A stretch of 64,000 nt of DNA, taken from assembly GCF_003259905.1 (NCBI RefSeq), contig NZ_QLMG01000018.1:1-64000 (forward strand). Direction: 5' to 3'. Of this stretch, positions 53,318-62,885 are shown piece after piece. The notes beneath the pieces are model-generated. The model did no database searches and had not been told where the DNA came from. It worked only from the letters and a program-made list of their open reading frames with translations. The DNA is from Salipiger aestuarii. GTDB taxonomy: Bacteria > Pseudomonadota > Alphaproteobacteria > Rhodobacterales > Rhodobacteraceae. Each line of letters opens with the position of its first letter. The stretch's first letter is position 1. The translations under genes and the position numbers were made by a program.

Positions 53318-55260
53318 GGCGCGGGGTCCTCTTCTTCCAGCCGGATCAGCGCGGCACCGGCTTCGACCTGCGCGCCCTCGGTCACCAGCAGTTCGGCGAC
53401 GACGCCATCGCGCGCGGCGGTTAGCGTGTGTTCCATCTTCATCGCCTCAAGCACCGCCAGGCGGTCGCCCGCCCGCACCGCCTGCCCCGCAGCGGCGAAC
53501 ACCGACACCACGCGCCCCGGCATCGGCGCCTCGATCAGGTTGCCCGACGCGCCCGCCGCAGCGGCCCGCGCCAGCGGGTCGACGATGCGAAACACCTGCC
53601 CGCCGTCTTCGAAAATCGTGATCTGTGCGCCATCGACGAACAGGCCGGGCGCCGGCTGGCCGTCGATCCGCCATCCCGTACCGTCGCGCTGCGCGCGGAT
53701 GCGCGTGTCATCGACCGTGACGTCGATGCAGCCGGGGCCGTGCGCCTGGATCACCGCCGACAGCGCATCGTCCCCCCGTTCCAGCAGTACCGTGCGTTGC
53801 AGCGGCGCCCACAGCGTGAACCCCGCCTGCACAGGTCCGCCATCCCACAGCCCCGCCGCCGCGATGGCCGCCTGTGCGACCCGCCGCGCCGGCAGTTCCG
53901 CGCCGCCGACAAGCTGGTCCAGATCGCGCCCGATCAGGCCGGTATCGACCTCGCCCCGCGCAAAACCGCCATGCCGGGCCAATGCCCCGAGAAAGGCAAG
54001 GTTCGTCACCGTGCCCGCCACCCGTGTGCCCGCAAGTCCGCGCGCCAGCTTGCGCAGGGCGATGTCGCGCGTGGGACCATGCACGATCAGCTTGGCGATC
54101 ATCGGATCGTAATGGGGCGAAATCACATCCCCCGCCCGTACCCCGCTGTCGGCGCGCACATCGCCCGGAAAGGCCAGTTCCGACAACCGCCCGGTGGCGG
54201 GAAGGAATCCTGACGGAACGTCTTCGGCGTAAAGCCGCGCCTCGAAGGCGTGCCCGGTGATCGTCAGGTCGTCCTGAGCGCAAGGCAGCGGTTCGCCCGA
54301 GGCGACGCGCAACTGCCATTCGACCAGATCCACGCCGGTGATCGCCTCGGTCACGGGATGTTCCACCTGAAGCCGGGTGTTCATCTCCATGAACCAGAAC
54401 CCGTCGGGGCGCAGCCCCTCCGAGCCGTCAACGATGAATTCCACCGTGCCCGCGCCCTTGTAACCGATCGCCTCGGCCGCGCGCACCGCGGCCGCGCCCA
54501 TGGCGGCGCGCATGGGCGCGGTCATGCCTGGCGCGGGCGCCTCTTCGATCACCTTCTGATGGCGGCGTTGCAACGAACAGTCGCGTTCGAACAGATGTAC
54601 GGCGCGGGTGCCATCGCCAAACACCTGAACCTCGATATGGCGCGGGGCGGTGACGAATTTCTCGATCAGCACGGCGGGGTTGCCAAACGCGCCGCGCGCT
54701 TCGGCCTGCGCCGAGGCAAGGCCTTGGGCAAAGTCAGCCGCGCGCTCGACCAGGCGCATGCCCTTGCCGCCGCCCCCGGCAACAGCCTTGATAAGCACCG
54801 GATAGCCGATGCCCTCGGCCTGCTCTGCCAGAAAACCCGCATCCTGTTCGGTACCGTGATAGCCCGGCACCACCGGAACGCCCGCCTCGGCCATCAGCCG
54901 CTTGGCCGCGTCCTTGAGCCCCATGGCCCGGATCGCCGCCGCGCCGGGCCCGACGAACACCAGCCCCGCCGCGTCGACCGCATCGACGAATTCGGGGTTT
55001 TCGGACAAGAAGCCATAGCCCGGATGGATCGCCTGCGCGCCCGTCGCCAGCGCCGCGGCGATGATAGCGTCGCCGCGAAGGTAGCTTTCCGCCGGGGACG
55101 CGCCGCCGATACAAACCGACATATCCGCCATGGCGACATGTTTCGCCCCCGCGTCCACGTCCGAATGCACCGCGACGCAGCGCAAGCCCATGGCACGGGC
55201 GGTTTCGATTACCCGGCAGGCAATTTCACCCCGGTTGGCAATCAGCAGCGTGTTGAACAT
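53314..55260 (-). CDS. mccA: Methylcrotonyl-CoA carboxylase, biotin-containing alpha subunit
   Basis: Carboxylates biotin for conversion of 3-methylcrotonyl-CoA to 3-methylglutaconyl-CoA. The 648-aa product has the biotin carboxylase N-terminus (LLIANRGEIACRVIETAR), ATP-grasp glycine loop (KAVAGGGGKGMRLV), MNTRLQVEHPVTE, a linker, and the biotinyl domain with EAMKMEHT (biotinyl Lys about 608). BirA is encoded at 31.3-32.0 kb. Substrate (methylcrotonyl rather than propionyl) is inferred from the neighbours isovaleryl-CoA dehydrogenase and HMG-CoA lyase. Confidence 0.92.
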   Translation of the reverse strand: MFNTLLIANRGEIACRVIETARAMGLRCVAVHSDVDAGAKHVAMADMSVCIGGASPAESYLRGDAIIAAALATGAQAIHPGYGFLSENPEFVDAVDAAGLVFVGPGAAAIRAMGLKDAAKRLMAEAGVPVVPGYHGTEQDAGFLAEQAEGIGYPVLIKAVAGGGGKGMRLVERAADFAQGLASAQAEARGAFGNPAVLIEKFVTAPRHIEVQVFGDGTRAVHLFERDCSLQRRHQKVIEEAPAPGMTAPMRAAMGAAAVRAAEAIGYKGAGTVEFIVDGSEGLRPDGFWFMEMNTRLQVEHPVTEAITGVDLVEWQLRVASGEPLPCAQDDLTITGHAFEARLYAEDVPSGFLPATGRLSELAFPGDVRADSGVRAGDVISPHYDPMIAKLIVHGPTRDIALRKLARGLAGTRVAGTVTNLAFLGALARHGGFARGEVDTGLIGRDLDQLVGGAELPARRVAQAAIAAAGLWDGGPVQAGFTLWAPLQRTVLLERGDDALSAVIQAHGPGCIDVTVDDTRIRAQRDGTGWRIDGQPAPGLFVDGAQITIFEDGGQVFRIVDPLARAAAAGASGNLIEAPMPGRVVSVFAAAGQAVRAGDRLAVLEAMKMEHTLTAARDGVVAELLVTEGAQVEAGAALIRLEEEDPAP

Positions 55261-55308
55261 CCCGAGCCTCCGATCATTTTCTTGAATCGCATCTGCGCCA
55301 CTGCCCCG

Positions 55309-56913
55309 TCACATCCGGAACACGCCAAAGCGCGTTTCCGGCACGGGGGCGTTCAGCGCGGCGCGCAGCGACAACGCCAGCACCGCGCGCGACTTGCGCG
55401 GATCGACGATGCCGTCGTCCCAAAGCCGGGCGCTGGCATAAAGCGGGTGCGACTGGCGTTCGAACATGTCGATGGTGGGTTGCTTGAAATCGCTCTCTTC
55501 CTGCTCCGACCATGTGCCGCCTGACCGCTCGATAGCATCGCGCCGGACGGTGGCCAGCACGCCTGCCGCCTGCGCCCCGCCCATCACCGAGATCCGGCTG
55601 TTGGGCCAGCTCCACAGAAAGCGCGGCTGATAAGCCCGCCCCGCCATGCCGTAATTGCCCGCCCCGAACGAGCCGCCGACCAGCATGGTGATCTTTGGCA
55701 CCGACGTGGTGGCCACCGCTGTCACCATCTTGGCCCCGTGCCGCGCGATGCCTTCGTTTTCGTATTTGCGCCCGACCATGAAACCGGTGATGTTTTGCAG
55801 GAACACCAGCGGAATACGCCGTTGCGAGCACAGCTCGATGAAATGGGCGCCCTTTTGTGCGGCCTCCGAAAACAGCACGCCGTTGTTGGCGACGATGCCC
55901 ACCGGAATGCCCTCCACATGGGCAAATCCGGTGACGAGCGTTTCGCCGTAGCGCGGCTTGAATTCGTCAAAGCGTGACCCGTCAACCAGACGCGCGATGA
56001 CCTCGCGGATGTCGTAAGGCGTGCGCAGATCGCCGGGCACCACGCCCAGGATCTCTTCGGGATCATAGGCGGGCGGTTCGGGCGATTGCAGCGACGCATG
56101 GGTGATCTGCGACAGGTTGAGCCCGCCCACGGCGCGCCGTGCCAGTGCCAGCGCATGGGCATCGTCCTCGGCAAGGTAGTCCGCCACCCCCGACAGGCGC
56201 GTGTGCACGTCGCCGCCGCCCAGATCCTCGGCCGTTACCACCTCGCCGGTGGCCGCCTTGACCAGCGGCGGCCCCGCCAGAAAGATCGTGCCCTGGTCGC
56301 GCACGATGATGGTCACATCCGACATCGCCGGCACATAGGCGCCCCCCGCGGTGCAGGACCCCATTACAACGGCGATCTGCGCGATGCCCGCCGCCGACAT
56401 CCGCGCCTGATTGTAAAAGATCCGCCCGAAATGGTCGCGGTCGGGAAAGACCTCGTCCTGGTTGGGCAGGTTCGCCCCGCCGCTGTCTACCAGATAGATG
56501 CAAGGCAGCCGGTTTTCCTCGGCGATTTCCTGCGCGCGCAAATGTTTCTTGACCGACATCGGATAGTAGGTGCCGCCCTTAACGGTGGCGTCGTTGCACA
56601 GCACCATGACCTGAACGCCATTGACCAGACCGATGCCCGCGACAATCCCGGCGGCGGGCGCCGCGCCGTCATACAGGCCATGCGCCGCCGTGGCGCCGAT
56701 TTCCAGAAACGGCGAGCCTGGGTCCAGCAGGTTCGCCACCCGTTCGCGCGGCAGCATCTTGCCGCGCGAGATGTGCCGATCACGCGCCTTTTCACCGCCG
56801 CCCGCGATCGCCCGATCGGCGGCGGCCTGAATTTCGGCAAGAGCGTCCAGATGGGCGGCGCGATTGGTCTGAAAGACCTCGGACGATGGCAGCGCCTGCG
56901 ATTGCAGTTTCAT
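55309..56913 (-). CDS. mccB: Methylcrotonyl-CoA carboxylase, carboxyltransferase beta subunit
   Basis: Transfers CO2 from carboxybiotin to methylcrotonyl-CoA. The 534-aa product has the tandem crotonase-like carboxyltransferase domains: [38 protein letters not shown] (oxyanion region) and [19 protein letters not shown], all typical of MccB. Overlaps the acyl-CoA synthetase gene by four bases; 48 bases before mccA. Confidence 0.94.
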   Translation of the reverse strand: MKLQSQALPSSEVFQTNRAAHLDALAEIQAAADRAIAGGGEKARDRHISRGKMLPRERVANLLDPGSPFLEIGATAAHGLYDGAAPAAGIVAGIGLVNGVQVMVLCNDATVKGGTYYPMSVKKHLRAQEIAEENRLPCIYLVDSGGANLPNQDEVFPDRDHFGRIFYNQARMSAAGIAQIAVVMGSCTAGGAYVPAMSDVTIIVRDQGTIFLAGPPLVKAATGEVVTAEDLGGGDVHTRLSGVADYLAEDDAHALALARRAVGGLNLSQITHASLQSPEPPAYDPEEILGVVPGDLRTPYDIREVIARLVDGSRFDEFKPRYGETLVTGFAHVEGIPVGIVANNGVLFSEAAQKGAHFIELCSQRRIPLVFLQNITGFMVGRKYENEGIARHGAKMVTAVATTSVPKITMLVGGSFGAGNYGMAGRAYQPRFLWSWPNSRISVMGGAQAAGVLATVRRDAIERSGGTWSEQEESDFKQPTIDMFERQSHPLYASARLWDDGIVDPRKSRAVLALSLRAALNAPVPETRFGVFRM

Positions 56914-58535
56914 GTATTCTCCGTGGTCTCAGCAGTGGGTTTGACAGCCGAATGTTCGCGCGCGGCCAATGCCCGCAGATCCTTGCGAATGACCTTGCCG
57001 GTGACGGTCATCGGCAGCGCATCGAGAAAGGATATTTCTCTTGGATAGGAATACCCTGCAAGCCGTTTCCTGACCCAGTCCTGCAGTGCGTCGGCCGCGA
57101 CCTGCGCACCGGGTTTCAGCACCACATAGGCCTTGACGATCTCGGTGCGCAGCGCGTCGGGTTTGCCCACGACGCCGACCGTGGCAACGCCGGGATGGGT
57201 CAGCAGGCAGTCCTCGATCTCGGCCGGGCCGATGCGATACCCCGCCGAGGTGATCACGTCATCGTCGCGCCCGACAAAGCGCAGATACCCGTCTTCCCAA
57301 CGCCCACGATCCCCCGTCACCAGCCAGTCGCCGCGGAACTTGCGCTCTGTCTCCTGAGGATTGTTCCAGTATTCCAGCATCATGGAGCCGGCTCCTCGGG
57401 CGATCGCAACATCGCCTTCGCCCGTGGTTTCAAGCCCGGCATCGTCGATCACACCGATGCGAAAGCCCGGCGCGGGCTTGCCGATGCAGCCGGGGCGCGG
57501 CGCGAACAACGCCCCGCAAGCGCTTGCAACCATGTTGCATTCCGTCTGGCCGTAAAATTCGTTGATCCCCACGCCCAACGCCTCCCGGCCCCAGGCAAGC
57601 ATCTCGGCACCCAGCGGTTCGCCGCCGCTTGCCACCGAACGCAACCCGTCGACGCGCGCGCCTTCGGCCTTGAGCATCCGCAGGGCCGTTGGCGGGAAAA
57701 ACACATTTTTGACAGCGCCTTGCCGGATGATTCTGAGGCATTCGTCAACGTCGAACCGAGCCATCCGCGCGGCCACGACAGGCACACCCAGATACAGCCC
57801 CGGCATTGCCACATCGAACAGCCCGCCAATCCAGGCCCAGTCCGCCGGTGTCCAGAGCACGTCGCCATCGACCCCGAGCCGGTCATGACTCATCTCTACC
57901 CCAGGCAGATGGCCCGCGAGCAGCCGATGCCCATGCAGCGCCCCCTTGGGGGAGCCGGTGGTGCCCGAGGTGTAGATAATCACCGCCGGATCGTCCGGGC
58001 CGGTGTCGGCGGCAGGCCAGTCGCCCGGCGCGGGCAAGGCATTCTCGGTCAGCAGCGCCAGATCGAAGGGGGCGAGCATCGCGGCCCCTTCCGCATCGGT
58101 CACCGCCACCTGCGCGCCGCTGTCAGTCAGCCGGGATTGCAGCGCATCGTGCCGGAACAGCTTGAAAAGCGGGACCGAAACCGCCCCCATCCGCCAGGCC
58201 GCGATATGTGCCGCGGCGCAAAGCGGCCCCTGCGACAAAAGTACGCCCACACGATCCCCGCGTCTCACACCCTGCGACCTCAGCCAGGCCTCGACCTGAC
58301 AGGACAGATGCCGCAGCGCGCCGTAGCTGACAGCGTGCGGGGTCTCGCCGCGCAGATCGACGATCGCGGTGCGCGATGGCGCCGCCTTGGCCCAACTGTC
58401 GCAGACGTCATGCGCAAGATTGACGCGCGCGGGCCGGGGCCAGCGAAAACTGTCGCGCAGTTCCTCGTAGCTTTGTGACCCCCGCAGCAGGCGGCGTTCG
58501 TTGATCTCGGCTTCAGCAGTTTCAAGAGGTTGCAT
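56910..58535 (-). CDS. AMP-dependent acyl-CoA synthetase
   Basis: An ANL-family ligase (541 aa): P-loop [26 protein letters not shown], and [22 protein letters not shown] followed by [11 protein letters not shown] and the C-terminal Lys in [13 protein letters not shown]. It likely activates a branched-chain or keto acid: isovalerate or acetoacetate is suggested by the operon, which starts with isovaleryl-CoA dehydrogenase. Three bases after that gene. Confidence 0.9.
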   Translation of the reverse strand: MQPLETAEAEINERRLLRGSQSYEELRDSFRWPRPARVNLAHDVCDSWAKAAPSRTAIVDLRGETPHAVSYGALRHLSCQVEAWLRSQGVRRGDRVGVLLSQGPLCAAAHIAAWRMGAVSVPLFKLFRHDALQSRLTDSGAQVAVTDAEGAAMLAPFDLALLTENALPAPGDWPAADTGPDDPAVIIYTSGTTGSPKGALHGHRLLAGHLPGVEMSHDRLGVDGDVLWTPADWAWIGGLFDVAMPGLYLGVPVVAARMARFDVDECLRIIRQGAVKNVFFPPTALRMLKAEGARVDGLRSVASGGEPLGAEMLAWGREALGVGINEFYGQTECNMVASACGALFAPRPGCIGKPAPGFRIGVIDDAGLETTGEGDVAIARGAGSMMLEYWNNPQETERKFRGDWLVTGDRGRWEDGYLRFVGRDDDVITSAGYRIGPAEIEDCLLTHPGVATVGVVGKPDALRTEIVKAYVVLKPGAQVAADALQDWVRKRLAGYSYPREISFLDALPMTVTGKVIRKDLRALAAREHSAVKPTAETTENT

Positions 58536-58538
58536 GGC

Positions 58539-59702
58539 TCAGCCCATCGAAGACATCAACTCGCGGCCGATCAGCATCCGCCGGATCTCGGACGTGCCCG
58601 CACCGATTTCCATCAGCTTGGCATCGCGGAACAGCCGCGCCACCGGCGCATCGGCCAGAAAGCCCGCGCCGCCCATCGCCTGCACCGCCTGATGTGCCTG
58701 AACCATTGCCTGTTCGCTGGCATAAAGGCAGCAGGCCGCCGCATCCTGCCGCGTCACATCGCCCCGGTCGCAGGCCTTGGCGACCGCGTAGACATAGGCG
58801 CGCGCGGAATTCATCGCGGTGTACATGTCTGCGATCTTGCCCTGCATCAACTGAAAGCTGCCGATGGGTTTGCCGAACTGTTCGCGCTCGGCCAGATAGG
58901 GCATCACCTCGTCAAGGCACGCGGCCATGATCCCGGTCCCGATGCCCGCCAGCACCACGCGTTCGTAATCCAGCCCCGACATCAGCACGCGCACCCCGCG
59001 CCCCTCTTCGCCCAGGATGTTCTCGAACGGCACCTCGACATCGTCAAAGATCAGCTCGGCGGTGTTCGATCCGCGCATCCCCAGCTTGTCGAAATGCGGG
59101 CTGGTGGAAAATCCGGTCATGGATTTTTCGATCAAAAAGGCGGTGATGCCTTTGGATCCCGCATCCGGGTCGGTCTTGGCGTAAACGACCAGCGTGTCCG
59201 CATCCGGCCCGTTGGTGATCCAGTATTTGTTGCCGTTCAGTACGAAGCGGTCGTTGTGTTTTTCGGCGCGCAGCTTCATGCCGACCACGTCAGATCCCGC
59301 GCCGGTTTCCGACATCGCAAGGGCGCCGACGGCCTGCCCCGACACCAGCCCCGGCAGGTACCTGGTCTTTTGCGCGTCGGTGCCGTTCAGCTTGATCTGA
59401 TTCACGCAAAGGTTGGAATGCGCCCCATAACTCAGCGAGACGCTGGCCGATGCACGCGCGATTTCCTCGACCGCAACGACATGCGCCAGATAGCCCATGC
59501 CCGCGCCGCCGTATTCCTCGGGGACGGTGATCCCAAGCAGCCCCAGATCGCCCATTTCGGTCCAGAGCGCCGCTGGAAACGTGTTCGAGGCGTCGATCTC
59601 GGCCGCCATCGGGCGCACGCGATCCTGTGCCCAGCGGTGCACCAGGTCGCGCAGGGCCGACACGTCTTCTCCCAGATCGAAGCTCATCGTTGCGTTGAAC
59701 AT
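58539..59702 (-). CDS. ivd: Isovaleryl-CoA dehydrogenase
   Basis: FAD-dependent acyl-CoA dehydrogenase (387 aa) oxidising isovaleryl-CoA to 3-methylcrotonyl-CoA. [15 protein letters not shown] (FAD/substrate loop), [10 protein letters not shown], and [14 protein letters not shown], with Glu at the position of the IVD catalytic base rather than the C-terminal Glu of other ACADs, support the specific assignment. ATG 59702 follows AGGAGGAGGG. First gene of the leucine operon, behind a promoter with an operator. Confidence 0.94.
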   Translation of the reverse strand: MFNATMSFDLGEDVSALRDLVHRWAQDRVRPMAAEIDASNTFPAALWTEMGDLGLLGITVPEEYGGAGMGYLAHVVAVEEIARASASVSLSYGAHSNLCVNQIKLNGTDAQKTRYLPGLVSGQAVGALAMSETGAGSDVVGMKLRAEKHNDRFVLNGNKYWITNGPDADTLVVYAKTDPDAGSKGITAFLIEKSMTGFSTSPHFDKLGMRGSNTAELIFDDVEVPFENILGEEGRGVRVLMSGLDYERVVLAGIGTGIMAACLDEVMPYLAEREQFGKPIGSFQLMQGKIADMYTAMNSARAYVYAVAKACDRGDVTRQDAAACCLYASEQAMVQAHQAVQAMGGAGFLADAPVARLFRDAKLMEIGAGTSEIRRMLIGRELMSSMG

Positions 59703-59729
59703 GCCTTGCCCTCCTCCTGACGTTTTATT

Positions 59730-59743
59730 TGAACGCTTGTTCA
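59730..59743. promoter_or_regulatory. Candidate operator of the leucine-catabolism operon
   Basis: A perfect inverted repeat, TGAAC-GCTT-GTTCA, lies two bases downstream of the -10 element and covers the expected transcription start. A repressor bound here would block initiation; a TetR-like dimer is plausible from the repeat size, but no regulator gene is in the neighbourhood. Confidence 0.65.
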
Positions 59744-59744
59744 T

Positions 59745-59773
59745 ATAATGGCGGGCGTGAACCGATCCGTCAA
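59745..59773 (-). promoter_or_regulatory. Promoter of the ivd-mcc operon
   Basis: Minus strand: -35 TTGACG (59768-59773), 17-base spacer, -10 CATTAT (59745-59750). The start site would fall near 59738, inside the operator, giving a leader of about 35 bases. Confidence 0.65.
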
Positions 59774-59837
59774 GGAAAAGGAACGCGACGCCCCGCCCCG
59801 GCGTTGGGCGGGCAAGACCGGGTAAAAGGAGACTACC

Positions 59838-60308
59838 ATGTCCAACGATCTCAAAAACGCTTTCTGGAACCAACTCAAGGACGTACGCGCGGGGCTTTTG
59901 TCGGCCGAAGACGAGCGCCCGGTGCCGATGTCACCGCAGGCGGACGCCGACAACAACGCGATCTGGTTCATCACCGCGCGCGGCTCGGCCGCCGACCGGG
60001 GTGCGCAGAGCGGCGGTGAGGCCTTGTTTCATGTCGCCGATTCGAAAGCGCATCTTTACGCCAACGTGTCCGGAAAGCTGACCGCGGTGAACGACAGCGG
60101 GAAACTCGACGAGCTGTGGAATGCCTTTGCCGCCGCCTGGTTCGAAGACGGGCGCGACGACTCTGCCGTGCAACTGGTAAAGTTCACCCCGCACGATGCC
60201 GAAATCTGGGCGGGTGACGGCGGCGCCAGTTTCATGTACGAGATCGCAAAGGCCAATCTGACGGGTGACACGCCGGACACGGGCGATCACGGTCGCGTTG
60301 TCTTTTGA
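59838..60308 (+). CDS. Pyridoxamine 5'-phosphate oxidase-like (general stress) protein
   Basis: 156-aa split-barrel flavin-binding-type protein: an [10 protein letters not shown] strand, then [20 protein letters not shown] and [19 protein letters not shown], the usual layout of general stress protein 26-like members. Substrate and cofactor are uncertain (FMN or F420-type binding possible). AAAAGGAG precedes the ATG. Divergent from the leucine operon. Confidence 0.88.
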   Translation: MSNDLKNAFWNQLKDVRAGLLSAEDERPVPMSPQADADNNAIWFITARGSAADRGAQSGGEALFHVADSKAHLYANVSGKLTAVNDSGKLDELWNAFAAAWFEDGRDDSAVQLVKFTPHDAEIWAGDGGASFMYEIAKANLTGDTPDTGDHGRVVF

Positions 60309-60333
60309 TGCCACACGCGAAGGATTCGCCCCG

Positions 60334-60786
60334 ATGACCCCTGCCCGCCTTGCCGCGCTGTTGTGCCTGTTTCCCTTTGTGTCCAGCGCGGAGCAGGTGG
60401 GCGATGTGGGTGTGGACTGGACCGGCAACGACGTGATCGTCGAGGCGGTCGCCGATCCGGAGGTCGAAGGCGTGACCTGCCATATCGCCTATTTCGATCG
60501 CGGATTGATTGACCGGCTGTCCAAGGGCAACTGGTTCGAGGACCCGTCGAATGCGTCGATCGCCTGTCGCCAGACCGGCCCGATCACGGTGGGTGACATC
60601 GACCGCAGCGAGGGGGGCGAGGATGTGTTTCGCACCTCGCGCTCCATCGTGTTCAAAAGCTTGCGCGTAAAGCGGATCTTTGATGAGGCCAATCAGACGC
60701 TGATCTATCTGGTGCATGCACGCGAACTGGCGGACGGCTCGGCCAAACTGGCGATTTCGACCGTGCCGTTATACGGGGCGGATTGA
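60334..60786 (+). CDS. creA: CreA family exported protein
   Basis: A 150-aa protein with signal peptide (MTPARLAALLCLFPFVSSAEQ) and CreA segments: VGVDWTGNDVIVEAVADPEVEGVTCHI, FEDPSNASIACRQTGPI and SRSIVFKSLRVKRIFD. Periplasmic; the function of CreA is not established. ATG 60334 follows AAGGA at nine bases. Convergent with the FAD monooxygenase gene. Confidence 0.92.
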   Translation: MTPARLAALLCLFPFVSSAEQVGDVGVDWTGNDVIVEAVADPEVEGVTCHIAYFDRGLIDRLSKGNWFEDPSNASIACRQTGPITVGDIDRSEGGEDVFRTSRSIVFKSLRVKRIFDEANQTLIYLVHARELADGSAKLAISTVPLYGAD

Positions 60787-60866
60787 CGACCAAGGGTGCG
60801 CCGCCCCTATCGGCTTATCCGCCCGCCGCAGGGATATTGCACCCACACCGATCTGCGGGCTTGGCG

Positions 60867-62039
60867 TCAGGCCGTGACGTCGTGCCCGTAGAGCCAGTCG
60901 AACTGGCGCAGCATGCGCTGGGGCGCGACGCGCCCCGCAAGGCCAAGCCCAAGATGCGCCGCCCCCCGGATCAGCGGGTTTGTCAGATGATATTTCCAGG
61001 CATTTCCGGTGGCTGCGGCAACGATACGCCGGCATCGGTGCTTGCGCAGGTGCTGATACCGGGCAAGCGCCGAGGGCTGGCTTGGGTCGGCATCGAGGCA
61101 GGCGGCCAATGTCCATGCATCTTCCAGCGCCATGTTGGCACCCTGCGCAAGGAAGGGAAGAGTGGGATGGGCGGCGTCGCCCAGCAGTGCGATGCCATCC
61201 CCATACCATTGCGGCGCGACCGGGTGGCGAAACAGCCCCCAAAGCCCCACGCGATCCACCCGTTTCAGCAGATCGGGGACGAAGCCGCCAAAGCCGGAAA
61301 AGGCATTGGCAAGATTGGCGGGGTCATCTTCATGCGCCCAGCCTTCGGGGGTCCAAGCGCTGCGCTCTTCGGCCGCGACGATATTGACCGCGGCGCCGTC
61401 CCCAAGCGGATAGCTGACAAGGTGGCGGCCCGGCCCCATATGCACGGTCGCTTCGGGCGGGTGGTCAACGTCGTTCGGCACAATGGCACGCCAGGCGACC
61501 TGGCCGGTGAACACTGGGGCCGCCCCGCCCGAGAGCGCGCGCCGCACGACCGAGTGCAGCCCGTCGGCGCCGATCACGAGCGCGGCATCGCCACAATGAT
61601 CGCCGTTGCACAGCGCCAGTCGCGGGGGCGTACCGGGCTCGGCGGCGGCGACCTTTTGCAACAGGCGGATCTGAACACCGGCGGCCCGTGCGCGCTCGGC
61701 CAGAAGATCCACAAGATCGGCGCGGTGGACGAAATGATACTCTTGGTCCGCGGGCAGCGTCGTCAGGTCCAGCCGTAGCACTTCCTGCCCGGCGCGGTAA
61801 TCCCGCAGGACCACCGCCCTGGCCGGGCACGACCGGCTCGCCAGCGCGCCGCCAAGCCCCAGCGCCTGGATCACACGCCCGCCGTTCGGACTGATCTGAA
61901 TGCCGGCGCCGACCGCGCGGATGGTCTCGGCCTGTTCCAGGACCTTGACCTCGGCGCCGCGCAGACTCAGGGCAAGGGCCGCGGCCAGTCCGCCAATGCC
62001 TCCGCCCACGACGACGATCCGCCTGCCTGTCAACGTCAT
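60867..62039 (-). CDS. FAD-dependent monooxygenase, salicylate-hydroxylase-like
   Basis: A group A flavoprotein hydroxylase (390 aa). FAD motif GGGIGGLAAALAL near the N-terminus, the DG motif in GADGLHSVVRRAL, and LLGDAAHPTLPFLAQGANMALEDA are intact. The likely substrate is an aromatic acid, but specificity cannot be read. It lies 126 bases downstream of dksA on the same strand. Confidence 0.9.
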   Translation of the reverse strand: MTLTGRRIVVVGGGIGGLAAALALSLRGAEVKVLEQAETIRAVGAGIQISPNGGRVIQALGLGGALASRSCPARAVVLRDYRAGQEVLRLDLTTLPADQEYHFVHRADLVDLLAERARAAGVQIRLLQKVAAAEPGTPPRLALCNGDHCGDAALVIGADGLHSVVRRALSGGAAPVFTGQVAWRAIVPNDVDHPPEATVHMGPGRHLVSYPLGDGAAVNIVAAEERSAWTPEGWAHEDDPANLANAFSGFGGFVPDLLKRVDRVGLWGLFRHPVAPQWYGDGIALLGDAAHPTLPFLAQGANMALEDAWTLAACLDADPSQPSALARYQHLRKHRCRRIVAAATGNAWKYHLTNPLIRGAAHLGLGLAGRVAPQRMLRQFDWLYGHDVTA

Positions 62040-62083
62040 GCCCGCCTGTCCTTCATCCTGCTGCCCCGCGCTGACGGAACGCG

Positions 62084-62112
62084 CAACGCCGGAGCGGCTT
62101 GCCCCGGCGTTG
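62084..62112. terminator. Hairpin between dksA and the monooxygenase gene
   Basis: CAACGCCGG (62084-62092) pairs with CCGGCGTTG (62104-62112) over an 11-base loop. No T tract, so termination is uncertain. Confidence 0.4.
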
Positions 62113-62165
62113 TGTCTGGTGTGTGCCAGGGCCGCGATGTCTCGTGGGCGCCGGCGCCGGCGCCA

Positions 62166-62588
62166 TCAGTCGTCGCGGTGAACCTTTTCGCGGCGTTCAT
62201 GGCGCTCTTGCGCTTCAAGGCTCATGGTCGCGATGGGGCGCGCATCAAGCCGTTTGAGAGAGATCGGTTCGCCGGTGACTTCGCAATAACCGTATTCGCC
62301 TTCGTCGATGCGGCGCAGGGCGCTGTCGATCTTGGCAACCAGCTTGCGCTGACGGTCGCGGGTGCGCAATTCAAGCGCCCGATCGGTTTCCTCGCTGGCA
62401 CGGTCGGTGACATCGGGAATGTTTCGGGTGGAATCCTGCAAAGCCTCGATGGTGTCGCGGCTTTCGGCAAGAATGTCATTTTTCCAGGCAAGCAACTTGC
62501 GGCGGAAATATTCAAGCTGACGATCGTTCATGAACGGCTCGGTGTCAGCCGGACTGTAATCGTCAGGAAGAAAGGTCTCGGGCTTCAT
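62166..62588 (-). CDS. dksA: RNA polymerase-binding transcription factor DksA
   Basis: 140-aa stringent-response cofactor that acts with ppGpp in the RNA polymerase secondary channel. Coiled-coil region with acidic tip (VTDRASEETDRALELRTRDRQRK) and C-terminal zinc-finger-fold region. Of the four canonical cysteines only C102 remains: the E. coli GYCESCG/LCIDC pattern reads GYCEVTG/MSLEA here. Such single-Cys DksA proteins are known in alphaproteobacteria and function without zinc. ATG 62588 follows GAGGGAG. Confidence 0.94.
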   Translation of the reverse strand: MKPETFLPDDYSPADTEPFMNDRQLEYFRRKLLAWKNDILAESRDTIEALQDSTRNIPDVTDRASEETDRALELRTRDRQRKLVAKIDSALRRIDEGEYGYCEVTGEPISLKRLDARPIATMSLEAQERHERREKVHRDD

Positions 62589-62735
62589 TTCTGCTCCCTC
62601 TTGAAAGCCGATCCCATTCATGGTTGATCCCTGAACAAGCGCGGCACCCCTTGCGTGGGTGGAATTAGCCCAAGAGGATAGGGTTGTCACTACACAATCG
62701 GTCCGGGTGCGCGCATATTCAGCGACCGTGAAAGG

Positions 62736-62837
62736 CTGCCCGAATTGCGGGCAGGCATTCCGCAAGTGTTTCTGAATGCTGAATTTTCCAATCCGGCGTC
62801 AATCCACAAGTTCCCGACCGGCACGGTTTCGTGCCGG
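62736..62837. other. Two hairpins in the interval between the aminotransferase and dksA genes
   Basis: CTGCCCG (62736-62742) pairs with CGGGCAG (62748-62754); CCGGCACG (62818-62825) pairs with CGTGCCGG (62830-62837). Neither has a T tract. The second, 48 bases beyond the aminotransferase stop, could be its terminator. The rest of the 297-bp gap shows nothing else and should hold the dksA promoter. Confidence 0.4.
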
Positions 62838-62885
62838 CCCGCCCCGGCCCGTCGCCACAGAAAGGGCCGAAACGGGGTTAATCCG

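Noticed and set aside
62036-62218. A 60-aa frame between dksA and the FAD monooxygenase
   Set aside because: Overlaps the end of dksA in another frame, low-complexity, and has no ribosome site or recognisable pattern.
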